NCBI RefSeq assembly: GCF_007827275.1
Contig: NZ_VISE01000001.1
Span: forward strand, 1,612,001 to 1,676,000
Direction of reading: 5' to 3'
Length of the DNA stretch: 64,000 nt
Origin: Gillisia sp. Hel_I_86
GTDB lineage: Bacteria; Bacteroidota; Bacteroidia; Flavobacteriales; Flavobacteriaceae
Part shown: positions 27,038 to 35,574 of the stretch, piece by piece
How the letters are laid out: each line of letters starts with the position of its first letter
Position numbering within the stretch: position 1 is the stretch's first letter
Made by a program: the position numbers and the translations under genes
Notes under the pieces: generated by a model
What the model was told of the DNA's origin: nothing
Database searches by the model: none
What the model saw: the letters and a program-made list of their open reading frames with translations, nothing else

Positions 27038-28492
27038 CTATCGTGTGGACACAATTATTTACTAGTTTAAGGGATTAGCATTAATTTTACTCAAAAAATG
27101 AGAAGGGGGTTCACAGGCTTAGGGGATAAACGTTTGGTTTATCGGGGCAACAAGATTTTATCGGACCTGTTCAGCAAGAGCGTCCATTCGATCCGTCAGC
27201 TCAGCAGGAACGAATCAGACGCAAAGGCCGTTTACCGTTTTTTGCAGAACGATAGGGTCAGTGAAGAAGATATAGTAGAGAACCTGGTACATAATTGCCA
27301 GATGGCTTGTGCGGGCAAATTTGTTGTCTGTATCCAAGATACCACGGAGGTCAACCTAAGCAGCCATGGTAATAGGATCAACAAAGATGGCTTTGTGGGC
27401 ACGACCAATGCGAAGAATTCCCAGGGACTGGGGTTCTTTGTCCACCCAAGTTTGGTCTTGGATGCCGTGAGCGGCACCCCCTACGGCTATTCTGATATTA
27501 AGATCTGGAACAGGTCCTTGGACTTCAAATCAAAGCATGAAAGACAGTACGGCAAGCTGCCCATGGAAGAAAAAGAGTCCTATAAGTGGATAGAGGTGTC
27601 CAAAAACACACAGGCCTCACTAAGGGACGTGGTAGCGGGAATGGTGATCGTACAAGATAGGGAAGGGGATATCTACGAACAGTTTGCAAGCATACCAGAT
27701 GCACGAACAGATCTATTGATAAGGGCCCGTGCGGATAGGGCCTTGGCGGATGGGTCAAAATTGTTCAGCTGCCTGGCGGACCAGCCCTGTCAAGGGTCCT
27801 ATGAGGTACAGGTGGATGCCTGTGCAAAGACCAGAAGGAAAAAAAGGACCGCAAAAATTGAAATCAGATATAAAGAGGTAGAACTGAAAAGGACCAGGGC
27901 GGCCAGCAAGGCAGTGGCGCCCAGCATAAAACTATATCTGGTGGAGGCCAAAGAGGCTAACCGGGCCGGGCCGGACAGGGTGTGCTGGAGGTTATTGACA
28001 AGCCTGCCCATAGAGACCCTGGAAATGGCAGAAATGTGCGTGGAATGGTATAAGTGGAGGTGGACGATAGAAGAGGTGTTCAAGATATTGAAAAAAGAGG
28101 GCTACAATATCGAGGCGTCAGAGCTGGAGCATGGGTCATCGGTAAGAAAACTGAGCTTGTTGATAATGGAGGTCATCATCCAACTGTTCTTGATGCGGCT
28201 GGCGTATGCAGTACCAGAAGGAGAGATGAGCGCCGATAGCTGTTTCACGGAAGAAGAGCAAGCGTTTTTAGAGCACCAGATAATAAGACTGGAAGGTAGG
28301 ACAGGGAAACAAAAAAACCCGTACAAGGAAAAAGGGCTAAAAAGATATGTTTGGGCGATAGCTAGACTTGGCGGATGGAAAGGCTATGAAAGCAAAAGGC
28401 ATCCCGGCATAACGACCCTATGGATAGGACTGAAATATTTTAAGGCGGCCATGGAAGGGTGGACGATTCATAAAGATGTGTCCACACGATAG
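27038..28492 (+). mobile_element. IS4-family element (1455 bp) inside the IS110 gene
   Basis: Inverted ends CTATCGTGTGGACACA / TGTGTCCACACGATAG, 9-bp target duplication GTTGCCATC (27029-27037 and 28493-28501). Confidence 0.92.
27098..28492 (+). CDS. IS4-family transposase (Tn5-like)
   Basis: A 464-residue DDE transposase: first Asp in VCIQDTTEVNLSS, second in VQDREGDIYEQF, and Glu within the YREK signature of YKWRWTIEEVFKILK, with spacing Y-2-R-3-E-6-K as in IS4. Its stop codon TAG is formed by the last bases of the right inverted repeat. Complete; GC-richer than the surrounding DNA. Confidence 0.93.
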   Translation: MRRGFTGLGDKRLVYRGNKILSDLFSKSVHSIRQLSRNESDAKAVYRFLQNDRVSEEDIVENLVHNCQMACAGKFVVCIQDTTEVNLSSHGNRINKDGFVGTTNAKNSQGLGFFVHPSLVLDAVSGTPYGYSDIKIWNRSLDFKSKHERQYGKLPMEEKESYKWIEVSKNTQASLRDVVAGMVIVQDREGDIYEQFASIPDARTDLLIRARADRALADGSKLFSCLADQPCQGSYEVQVDACAKTRRKKRTAKIEIRYKEVELKRTRAASKAVAPSIKLYLVEAKEANRAGPDRVCWRLLTSLPIETLEMAEMCVEWYKWRWTIEEVFKILKKEGYNIEASELEHGSSVRKLSLLIMEVIIQLFLMRLAYAVPEGEMSADSCFTEEEQAFLEHQIIRLEGRTGKQKNPYKEKGLKRYVWAIARLGGWKGYESKRHPGITTLWIGLKYFKAAMEGWTIHKDVSTR

Positions 28493-28695
28493 GTTGCCAT
28501 CGGCTTATCCGATCGTATTTTGTGGAGGCTTCCTGGCAGGCGATAAGAACAGACCCTGTGATTCAGGCGTATTACCGCAAGCATATGGGCAAAGATGTGA
28601 AGAAAATAATAGTGAAGGTGGCCCATAAATTATTGAGCCGCACTTTAGCAGTGATAAAAACCGAAATCCCTTATGAGGTAGGGGTGATCGCATAA

Positions 28696-29000
28696 ATAAA
28701 AATCAATACAATGACCAAGCTCAAACTAAATATCAAGCCTGTACCACAAAACATCGGTGGTGGCCATCTTGGACCACATTTTTTGTTAGCCAGTGGGCAG
28801 GTTTATTAACCATGATCATAGTGATGCTGGTGGCGCTCAGGAAGTGACCACAAATAGGATGCTGAGCAGGTTATTTTTGTGTTGAATTCTTACTGAAGCG
28901 AAGCTTCATCAAAAATTCAACACGTTAAAATTTTATAAGAATGAAATAAGAGAAATTAAAATATTATCTTTAAGAGAGAAGATTATTGCTTTTCATAGGA
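28696..29000 (+). ncRNA. candidate seek/bridge RNA region of the second IS1111 element
   Basis: 3' non-coding region. AACATCGGT (28750-28758) is the exact reverse complement of ACCGATGTT, the right half of this element's own target (29001-29009). GGCGCTCA near 28833 resembles the left half GCGCTTA. A strong hairpin (TGTTGAATT...AATTCAACA with inner GAAGC/GCTTC, about 28881-28924) follows. Confidence 0.55.
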
Positions 29001-29019
29001 ACCGATGTTAGCCACAGTA

Positions 29020-31006
29020 GTGTGTCCTGTGTTGCTTCGGGATACAATTTAAGTAAAATTGAGGAGCAACAAAACTGTAATTGAGATGAGAGTCTCATAA
29101 TTTTCTGGAAACGACCCCGGCATTTGTTTCGGGTGGAAACACGCAAGAAGATTTTGGGGATTGGTCTCTCGGCTGGGATGTTTAGGCATACCGGTCAAAC
29201 CGCCTTATGGGGCTTACCTTTCACGGGTTGGTCTTGAGCGATAAGGTCAAAGGCGCTACTGCCACTTGTAGGGTAATGTAGTTTGCTATGGTGGGGGTAA
29301 AGAAGCTGAACGAGATGTGAGTGAACCCTTGTAGAAGTGTCGTAAACAACTTTAGTATTGTCAAAATCGAGGGATGGGCGGTCCCGAGAGACAGGACTTG
29401 ACGGGAGTAACCTATTTACTGGTCAAGTGGCAATCGGCATAAAGAGGGCAGGAGCTTTACTTACGGCTCAATTACGGAACAGGAGAAGCTAATGGCAGGT
29501 GCGAAAATTCCACAACCCCGAAGGGCAAGGAAGAAATTAGCCATACGTGCCATTAGTGACGGATTATCCCGTAGTAGCGATGAGCATCCTGTAATGGGAT
29601 GGGAGCGAAGGGGCTGACTTAACAGTTTTAACTTGTATTACAACTAATGTAGATTAGGATGATTTTCAAAGAGAAACAAAAGTCGCAACCGATAGATAAG
29701 CGACAGGTAATGGAAGCCTTTAAGAAGGTACGCAGTAACAAGGGTGCATCGGGTGTCGATAAAGTATCGATTTCCGAAGTGTCCGCTCGCCCTATGAAAT
29801 ACCTTTATCCCGTATGGAACAGGTTAGCGAGTGGAAGTTACTTTCCCAAGCCCGTTCGCGAAGTAGAAATACCCAAAGCAGATGGCAGGATACGGAAACT
29901 GGGCATCCCGACGGTACAAGACCGAACGGCTCAAATGGTAATTAGAGAGGAGCTGGAGCAGCTTGCAGATAAGCGGTTCAGCAAAAGTTCCTTTGGCTAT
30001 CGACCGAACAAATCGGCGCACCAAGCCATAAAGCAATGCAGGGAAAACTGTATGGCGATGGATTGGGCAATAGATTTGGACATCAAGAGTTTTTTTGATG
30101 AGATAGACCACGATTTAATGCTCAAAGCATTGGGTCACTTTACCAAAGAGAAGCACATTCACTTGTACGTGACACGTTGGTTAAAAGCCAGTGTCCAAAA
30201 GAAAGATGGGAGTGTTCATCCCCGTAGCAAAGGCACACCACAGGGAGGTGTTATAAGCCCATTATTGGCAAACATTTTCCTAGACGTTGTTTTTGACAAA
30301 TGGATTGAACAGCACCATCCCGAAGTAAAGTTTGAACGATATGCAGATGATATTATCATCCATTGTGCAAACTTCAAACAAGCCCTGCGGACTTTGGAAG
30401 CGGTAAAAGCCAGATTTGAGCAATGCAAGTTGCAGATAAAGAAAGGCAAGAGCAATATTGTTTATTGCAAGCGCAACCAAAAGAAGCACCCACCGTTCAA
30501 GGTCCACTATGTAACCTTCAGTTTTTTAGGTTTTACATTCAAACCAAGAATGGTAAAGGGCTACTACGGGAACTTTCATTTGGGTTTCACGCCCGCCATC
30601 AGCCGCCAAAGTCAAAAGCGAATCAATCAAACCTTGTTCAAGATGAAACTGCACCGTATGGTTCACTTGCGCCTGCCCGATTTGGCAGGCATTATAGCGA
30701 ACAAAGTACGAGGGTGGATTCATTATTACGGCAAGGTGCGAATGAGCGAACTACATTATGTGTTCCGCTTTTTGAATATGCGACTGGCTAAATGGGTACG
30801 CAACAAATATCGGCGATTTAGGCGTAAACATTGGTTCTTTGCCTACAAATGGTTACAGGAGACTGCCAAGCAGTTTCCCAATCTATTTGTGCATTGGCAA
30901 TATGGTTTTACGCCTTAGACTTGTTAAGAAGAGCCGTATGATGTGAGAGCATCACGTACGGTTCTGAGAGAGGTTTAGGGGTGCAATTCCCCTTTACCTA
31001 CTCGAC
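29020..31006 (+). mobile_element. group II intron copy 1 (1987 bp)
   Basis: Begins GTGTGTCC, ends CTACTCGAC; catalytic RNA 5' part about 29020-29658, then the RT gene, then domain V at 30931-30964 (GAGCCGTATG...GTACGGTTC) and a domain VI hairpin (AGGGG/CCCCT) before the 3' end. Lack of an endonuclease domain and choice of target fit class IIC. It starts exactly 10 nt after GATGTT of S6. Unlike copies 2-4, the flanking cassette ends do not match each other. Confidence 0.93.
29659..30918 (+). CDS. ltrA: group II intron reverse transcriptase/maturase (copy 1)
   Basis: A 419-residue intron-encoded protein. RT motifs: SFGYRPNKSAHQAI, DLDIKSFFDEIDHDLM, GTPQGGVISPLLANIFLD, and catalytic YADD in FERYADDIIIHC. 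The thumb/X maturase region is in the last 110 residues (LPDLAGIIANKVRGWIHYYGK, LRxxWVRNKYRRFRRK-like). No C-terminal HNH endonuclease, as expected for IIC introns that insert at hairpins or single-stranded DNA. All four copies encode the same protein. It drives splicing and retrohoming of its host intron. Confidence 0.95.
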   Translation: MIFKEKQKSQPIDKRQVMEAFKKVRSNKGASGVDKVSISEVSARPMKYLYPVWNRLASGSYFPKPVREVEIPKADGRIRKLGIPTVQDRTAQMVIREELEQLADKRFSKSSFGYRPNKSAHQAIKQCRENCMAMDWAIDLDIKSFFDEIDHDLMLKALGHFTKEKHIHLYVTRWLKASVQKKDGSVHPRSKGTPQGGVISPLLANIFLDVVFDKWIEQHHPEVKFERYADDIIIHCANFKQALRTLEAVKARFEQCKLQIKKGKSNIVYCKRNQKKHPPFKVHYVTFSFLGFTFKPRMVKGYYGNFHLGFTPAISRQSQKRINQTLFKMKLHRMVHLRLPDLAGIIANKVRGWIHYYGKVRMSELHYVFRFLNMRLAKWVRNKYRRFRRKHWFFAYKWLQETAKQFPNLFVHWQYGFTP

Positions 31007-31557
31007 TAAAGAACTATTACCAATAATGTTCCCGCAATCAAACTTGTAATTAATGTTCCCGTTCTTAAGTTTTTACCCGGACCGATAAATATTCCTTCAA
31101 GATCAGTTATGTTGATTTCAATTCTTTCTTTTTTATTTTTTGATTCCTTATATTTTATAGAAGCTTCAGCGACAATTATTTTATCAGTTACATCTATTAT
31201 TTTTAAGTAATTGATTGTCATTTTTTGATTCTTAAGTTTTCTTCTTGAATAAAACAAAATTGTTTTAGAATCTTTAGGTTCATTTCTTTCTTTTTGATGA
31301 AAGAATACAACTTCATCTTTCAATTGAATTCCAATACTATCTTTAGACGTTAGAATATCAAAAAATCTATTTTTCAAACCTTTTTCAAATATGAGAGGAG
31401 TTTTTTCTCGCTCAATTAACGCCTTATTTTCTATGTCGAGATAAATGGCATTTCCATATCGGATCATAGGAGTATATGGCCAAACTTGTCCATAACTAAG
31501 ATTTATAAACCCTGTTATAAAAGCTAAAGTCAGAAATATTCTTCTTTGTTGGGTCAT
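31006..31557 (-). CDS. secreted protein of unknown function
   Basis: ATG 31557 is preferred over an upstream GTG because MTQQRRIFLTLAFITGFINLSYG reads as a signal peptide. About 183 residues, rich in Lys/Glu/Ile, with a C-terminal hydrophobic stretch (GTLITSLIAGTLLVIVL) that could anchor it. No family recognised. The stop codon uses the last base of the adjacent group II intron, so the native C-terminus may have been slightly longer. Sole gene of the cassette between S6 and S7. Confidence 0.55.
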   Translation of the reverse strand: MTQQRRIFLTLAFITGFINLSYGQVWPYTPMIRYGNAIYLDIENKALIEREKTPLIFEKGLKNRFFDILTSKDSIGIQLKDEVVFFHQKERNEPKDSKTILFYSRRKLKNQKMTINYLKIIDVTDKIIVAEASIKYKESKNKKERIEINITDLEGIFIGPGKNLRTGTLITSLIAGTLLVIVL

Positions 31558-31570
31558 GATTAATTGCACA

Positions 31571-31697
31571 CAACGGTCTTGTTTAACGCAAGTGGCGTGG
31601 AGTAGGGACGCGAACTTGTCGGCTTAGTTGTTTTTTAATTGTTGTCTAAAATAGCACTTTTCACTAGAACGCCCGCCATTTGCTGTTAAACGATGTT
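31571..31697. repeat. array site S7
   Basis: Common type; variants CTTAGTTG and CACTAGAACGCCCGCCATTT. Identical by eye to S10; both precede copies of gene-less cassette c. Confidence 0.9.
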
Positions 31698-32186
31698 GCA
31701 TAGCGTTACGATCCTCGGAACATGTTATTTTGTTGACTGCCTTTTTAATTATTTTTGTTTCTTTCTAAATCTTAAATCAATTTTTCACGCTTGAGTAAGA
31801 ATCAGTTTGAATTCTTTTCATCTAAATTCTTTTGCTCATTTTTTACGTTTGATTGAAAGTCAGATTTAAAATCTAAAGGCTTTAAAATTTTACATTTTTC
31901 GCGTCCGAGTAAAAAATTCAACGTACTGTATTTAAAAATTATCGATTTTTAGTTCTTCATTTCAATTCAAAGTTCCTCCTTTTCGTAAGGATCCGCGTAC
32001 TGATTTTAAGGGGCTCCAATTTTTACATTTTTTGTCATTTAAACTTTTCCGTACAACTTGCGATTGAATGGTTTTTGTTTCTTTCTAAAATCTTGAAAAA
32101 GTCAGCGCAACAGTTGCGAAAGAGTGTTTTTTTTCATTCAGATTTGCCGTTATTTTTTTGCGTTTTTCATTCTGAGTAATGCTTTG
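31698..32186. other. gene-less cassette c, copy 1
   Basis: Begins GCATAGCGTTACG and ends TAATGCTTTGC (inverted). Units TTGAGTAAGAATCAG, TTGATTGAAAGTCAG and CCGAGTAAAAAATTCA are spaced about 50-60 bases; CGCAACAGTTGCG is present near the right end. No credible coding frame. Copy 2 at 33888-34376 appears identical. Confidence 0.75.
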
Positions 32187-32313
32187 CAACGGTCTTGTTT
32201 AACGCAAGTGGCGTGGAGTAGGGACGCTAATTTGTCGGTTTTGTTGTTTTTTACTGGGTCTCTAAAATAACACTTTTCACCAAATTGCCCGCTATTTGCT
32301 GTTAAACGATGTT
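32187..32313. repeat. array site S8
   Basis: Common type; variants GGGACGCTAATTTGTCGGTT and TACTGGGTCTC. The following cassette begins ACCTGTAGTATTTC and ends GAAATATTACAGGT. Confidence 0.9.
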
Positions 32314-32332
32314 ACCTGTAGTATTTCTTGTT

Positions 32333-32674
32333 CTAAGCTACTTTAAACTCCGAATCATTCATTACTACACTAAATTTTATGTTCGCTTTTAATGCTCTAA
32401 AAACTTTTAAAATGGTTTCTATCGTAACATTTTTTGCGTTCCGTTCTAGTTTTGAAATTTGAGCTTTTTGGACACCTATTAATTCTCCAAGTTGCTCTTG
32501 GGTCAAATGTCTTTCTTTTCTAACAGATTTTATCATTTCTCCTAAGATATCCAATCTTAGGTCAAATTCATATTTATCTCTATCATTTGTTCCAATCTCT
32601 CCAATGTGAACATCTTTCATCTGGTCGAGCGTCATCATTTTCATTTTTTTCTTTTTAGTTTCCATCGTTTTCAT
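32333..32674 (-). CDS. HigA-like XRE antitoxin
   Basis: A 113-residue protein with HTH at ~50-90 (LGEMIKSVRKERHLTQEQLGELIGVQKAQISKLERN). Three bases separate it from the toxin gene upstream. The ATG at the fourth codon (METKKKK) may be the true start. Unrelated at nucleotide level to the HigBA cassette at 19 kb, so the two modules were acquired separately. Confidence 0.85.
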   Translation of the reverse strand: MKTMETKKKKMKMMTLDQMKDVHIGEIGTNDRDKYEFDLRLDILGEMIKSVRKERHLTQEQLGELIGVQKAQISKLERNAKNVTIETILKVFRALKANIKFSVVMNDSEFKVA

Positions 32675-32677
32675 ATT

Positions 32678-33010
32678 TTACTGTTCAAAATATTCAGCTC
32701 TAATTTTCTTGGCTTTCTCTATTTCTTTTTTTGGAACTTTATCTACTTTCTTAATTATTCCGTGCGTTGCCAAAACAAGGGTTTCTGTTTTCTCTGTTTT
32801 ATCCCAAAAAGCCAATAATCGATATTGAAGTCCGCTAAATTTTGTTCTAAATTCCCAAATATCATCATCCAATTTTTTAAACAGTTTGGGATCATTTATC
32901 AATTTTGCCTTATCAATATTGTAATAAATTTTATTCTGTGTTTTCGGATCTAAATTGTTCATAAACTCAATCGCTTGGTCCAAAAATATAACCTCAAATT
33001 TCTTTTCCAT
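32678..33010 (-). CDS. HigB/RelE-superfamily toxin
   Basis: A 110-residue protein of the phage-derived Gp49-like/HigB family: FEVIFLDQAIEFMNNLDPKTQNKIYYNI, LDDDIWEFRTKFSGLQYRLLAFWDKT, LATHGIIKKVDKVPKKEIEKAKKI. mRNA interferase by family. It opens the operon with the HTH antitoxin downstream; promoter box at 33037-33044. Confidence 0.88.
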   Translation of the reverse strand: MEKKFEVIFLDQAIEFMNNLDPKTQNKIYYNIDKAKLINDPKLFKKLDDDIWEFRTKFSGLQYRLLAFWDKTEKTETLVLATHGIIKKVDKVPKKEIEKAKKIRAEYFEQ

Positions 33011-33036
33011 TCTTTATTTTGTCCGTTTTAAACATT

Positions 33037-33044
33037 CAAAGATA
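33037..33044 (-). promoter_or_regulatory. -7 box (TATCTTTG) of the second HigBA cassette
   Basis: Matches TAnnTTTG, 27 bases before the toxin ATG. The cassette therefore brings its own promoter. Confidence 0.6.
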
Positions 33045-33094
33045 ATCAAATGTTTCAATATATGGAAACTAATTTTTGTTGAAATATTACAGGT

Positions 33095-33220
33095 AACGGT
33101 CTTGTTTAACGCAAGTGGCGTGGAGTAGGGACGCAAACTTGTCGGCTTAATTCTTTTTTAATTAGCCTCTAAAATATTACTTTTTCCTGAAATACCCGCT
33201 ATTTGCTGTTAAACGATGTT
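33095..33220. repeat. array site S9
   Basis: Common type with AACGG directly after GGT (no C before AAC). Variants GACGCAAACTTGTCGGCTTAATTC and CCTGAAATACCCGC. Confidence 0.9.
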
Positions 33221-33760
33221 GGCTACAGTGGTTTTTGCGAAGTGTTTATCTATCCTGCGTTTTGTTCCGCTCTGATTTTCTTGTTCTTATCAATAATTTT
33301 CAAAAAAGCTTTTTTCCTATTCGATTAAAATCCAGTATTTTAAACTGAAAGTATTGAATTTTTATATTTTTTACGCTCGAGTAAGAGTCAGCGAACTGAT
33401 TTTAAGAGCATCCAATTTTTACATTTACCATACTTGAGTAAAAGTCAGAATAATAACTTTCAATGCCTTTTTCACGTTTGAGTAAGAGTTCAAGATCTAA
33501 ATTTTAAAGACCTCCAATTTTTACATTTTTCATCTTTTAAATTTTATTTCATTTCTTACTTTTTATTTGAAGTTTTGATCTTTTTAGTTTTTTTCATTCT
33601 TTTCCGCACCGCTGGTTTTTTTCCAATTAGATCACCTTGATTTTTCTTAAGTCTATGTTTAAAATCTACTTTTTCGTAATTCAGTTTTGTATTTTTCAGT
33701 TACTGGATTGTTAATTTGAAACGACTAATATTCTTTTTTGCTGAATGCTCCCATTGTAGC
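33221..33760. other. gene-less cassette b, copy 2
   Basis: Same body as 23920-24459, including the GAGTAAGAGTCAG units and the CCGCACCGCTGG stretch, but next to a different left site. No credible coding frame. Confidence 0.75.
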
Positions 33761-33887
33761 CAACGGTCTTGTTTAACGCAAGTGGCGTGGAGTAGGGACG
33801 CGAACTTGTCGGCTTAGTTGTTTTTTAATTGTTGTCTAAAATAGCACTTTTCACTAGAACGCCCGCCATTTGCTGTTAAACGATGTT
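33761..33887. repeat. array site S10
   Basis: Common type, identical by eye to S7. Confidence 0.9.
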
Positions 33888-34376
33888 GCATAGCGTTACG
33901 ATCCTCGGAACATGTTATTTTGTTGACTGCCTTTTTAATTATTTTTGTTTCTTTCTAAATCTTAAATCAATTTTTCACGCTTGAGTAAGAATCAGTTTGA
34001 ATTCTTTTCATCTAAATTCTTTTGCTCATTTTTTACGTTTGATTGAAAGTCAGATTTAAAATCTAAAGGCTTTAAAATTTTACATTTTTCGCGTCCGAGT
34101 AAAAAATTCAACGTACTGTATTTAAAAATTATCGATTTTTAGTTCTTCATTTCAATTCAAAGTTCCTCCTTTTCGTAAGGATCCGCGTACTGATTTTAAG
34201 GGGCTCCAATTTTTACATTTTTTGTCATTTAAACTTTTCCGTACAACTTGCGATTGAATGGTTTTTGTTTCTTTCTAAAATCTTGAAAAAGTCAGCGCAA
34301 CAGTTGCGAAAGAGTGTTTTTTTTCATTCAGATTTGCCGTTATTTTTTTGCGTTTTTCATTCTGAGTAATGCTTTG
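33888..34376. other. gene-less cassette c, copy 2
   Basis: Same body as 31698-32186. Its left site is the same as that of copy 1 while its right site differs, which defines the duplicated unit. Confidence 0.75.
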
Positions 34377-34503
34377 CAACGGTCTTGTTTAACGCAAGTG
34401 GCGTGGGGTTAGGACGCGAACTTGTCGGCTTTGTTGTTTGTTAATTGGTTTCTAAAATAACACTTTTCAGCAAACTACCCGCTATTTGCTGTTAAACGAT
34501 GTT
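34377..34503. repeat. array site S11
   Basis: Common type; variants GTGGGGTTAGGACG and CAGCAAACTACCCGC. Confidence 0.9.
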
Positions 34504-34516
34504 AGGCACTGTAAAA

Positions 34517-35413
34517 TTACTGAATCTTGTATTTTTCTTCTATTGCTTTACGAGTCTTTTCGTCAGCTAGTTCAAATCCAAATCCACTTTGACTTCCGAA
34601 AATCTGATAACCATATTTCAATCCATAATATCTGTCAATCATCATTTTTAAAGGAGCTTGATCTAATTCTTTTTCTTTTACGGCTTTTTGGATAATTGGT
34701 AAATAATCAGACATCATTTCAGTGTTTGAATGTTGAATGACTGCCCACATCACGTGTTCAAATTTTTCTCCAACTAAACTTTTACCTAAATAAGTTTTGT
34801 ATTCCTTGTAAAGAGAATTAATGATTTTTTGATTTTTTAAATCCATTTTTTTTTGTTCGACTGACAATTCTCTTGACGACTGATTTCTATATTTTTGATC
34901 ATCAATGTTAACTTGTTGGATTTTTTTGACTAAATCAATATTCAATGAATTTGATTTACAATATTCTTCAATTATAAATTTTGTTTCTGTGATTGATCTT
35001 GATTTACATTCTTTTAATTTGTTTAAATAATCTGCTCGAATTATATCATATTTTGGATTTGTTGTGATTGAATTTTCAAATGACAAAACGTATTCACAGC
35101 TATCATCAGCATTTTTAAATTTTTCAAAAGCCGTTTTTATATTCTTTTCGCTTTCTTTTAATGTTAGAAATGCTGAAAGTATATTAAAATAATCTGCAAG
35201 ATTAAAATTTTCAGGATTGTTCTTTGTCCTAGATTTAGTTTCTTTCAAAATCATATTGGCATAATCAAAATCTTTTTCTGTAATATTAGGACTTTGAGTT
35301 GGTTTATATGAAAGAAATTGTTTTTCGAAATTGTCATATTCAAATGTGACGTCATTTTGTGCATTGCAATTAAAAGCTGAAATTGTCAGTATAATTAGTA
35401 TATAGTTTTTCAT
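34517..35413 (-). CDS. secreted protein of unknown function
   Basis: ATG 35413 opens a signal peptide (MKNYILIILTISAFNCNAQ); a longer frame would begin inside site S12 and is rejected. About 298 residues, mainly helical and Lys/Glu/Asn-rich, with the C-terminal piece DRYYGLKYGYQIFGSQSGFGFELADEKTRKAIEEKY that looks structured. No family recognised. The cassette termini AGGCACTG and AGTGCCT are inverted; stop lies 14 bases from S11. Confidence 0.7.
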   Translation of the reverse strand: MKNYILIILTISAFNCNAQNDVTFEYDNFEKQFLSYKPTQSPNITEKDFDYANMILKETKSRTKNNPENFNLADYFNILSAFLTLKESEKNIKTAFEKFKNADDSCEYVLSFENSITTNPKYDIIRADYLNKLKECKSRSITETKFIIEEYCKSNSLNIDLVKKIQQVNIDDQKYRNQSSRELSVEQKKMDLKNQKIINSLYKEYKTYLGKSLVGEKFEHVMWAVIQHSNTEMMSDYLPIIQKAVKEKELDQAPLKMMIDRYYGLKYGYQIFGSQSGFGFELADEKTRKAIEEKYKIQ

Positions 35414-35437
35414 TGTCGCTGTTTTTTTATAGTGCCT

Positions 35438-35563
35438 AACGGTCTTGTTTAACGCAAGTGGCGTGGAGTAGGGACGCAAACTTGTCGGCTTTGTTGTTTG
35501 TTAATTGGTCTCTAAAATAACACTTTTCACCAAATTGCCCGCTATTTGCTGTTAAACGATGTT
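35438..35563. repeat. array site S12
   Basis: Common type; variant GGGACGCAAACTTG, CACCAAATTGCCCGC. Next cassette starts ACCACACGTA. Confidence 0.9.
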
Positions 35564-35574
35564 ACCACACGTAG

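Larger units (their letters stand above)
26176..28695 (+). pseudogene. IS110-family transposase split by IS4 insertion
   Basis: N-terminal part 26176-27037 has the DEDD motifs (KLFIGIDIHKRSWKIHC, AYEAGCCGYSAHRSF, KTDRIDAQLISREL) and the start of Transposase_20 (LLRSVPGIGGIVAVGILAEL, LAGYVGLAPGIYQSG). Joining 27037 to 28502 across the 9-bp duplication restores the frame and a C-terminus of about 64 more residues (RLIRSYFVEASWQAIRTD...), giving 351 residues, the normal length. Without the IS the gene would be intact, so the insertion is recent. Confidence 0.88.
26118..29000 (+). mobile_element. second IS1111-type IS110-family element, interrupted by an IS4-family element
   Basis: Inserted in the right arm of S6 (GCGCTTA|ACCGATGTT; the intact version is seen in S31). 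Sub-terminal inverted repeats CATGAAAAAGCA / TGCTTTTCATAGG. The gene is split by the IS4 element; non-coding 3' region 28696-29000. Confidence 0.8.
24460..29009. repeat. array site S6, broken by two IS110-family elements; chimeric arms
   Basis: Pieces 24460-24495, 26037-26117 and 29001-29009. The left arm is GTTTAAC, the right arm CTTAACC (restored after removing the second IS). The right arm would pair with the left arm of S5, not with its own. Confidence 0.8.

Noticed and set aside
29659-30918. Retron or diversity-generating reverse transcriptase
   Set aside because: The RT is followed by a textbook group II domain V and VI and exact intron borders shown by an empty site; no msr/msd or template/variable repeat.
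34517-35479. Longer start for the secreted protein, inside site S12
   Set aside because: The extra 22 residues are encoded by the repeat itself; the signal peptide begins at ATG 35413.
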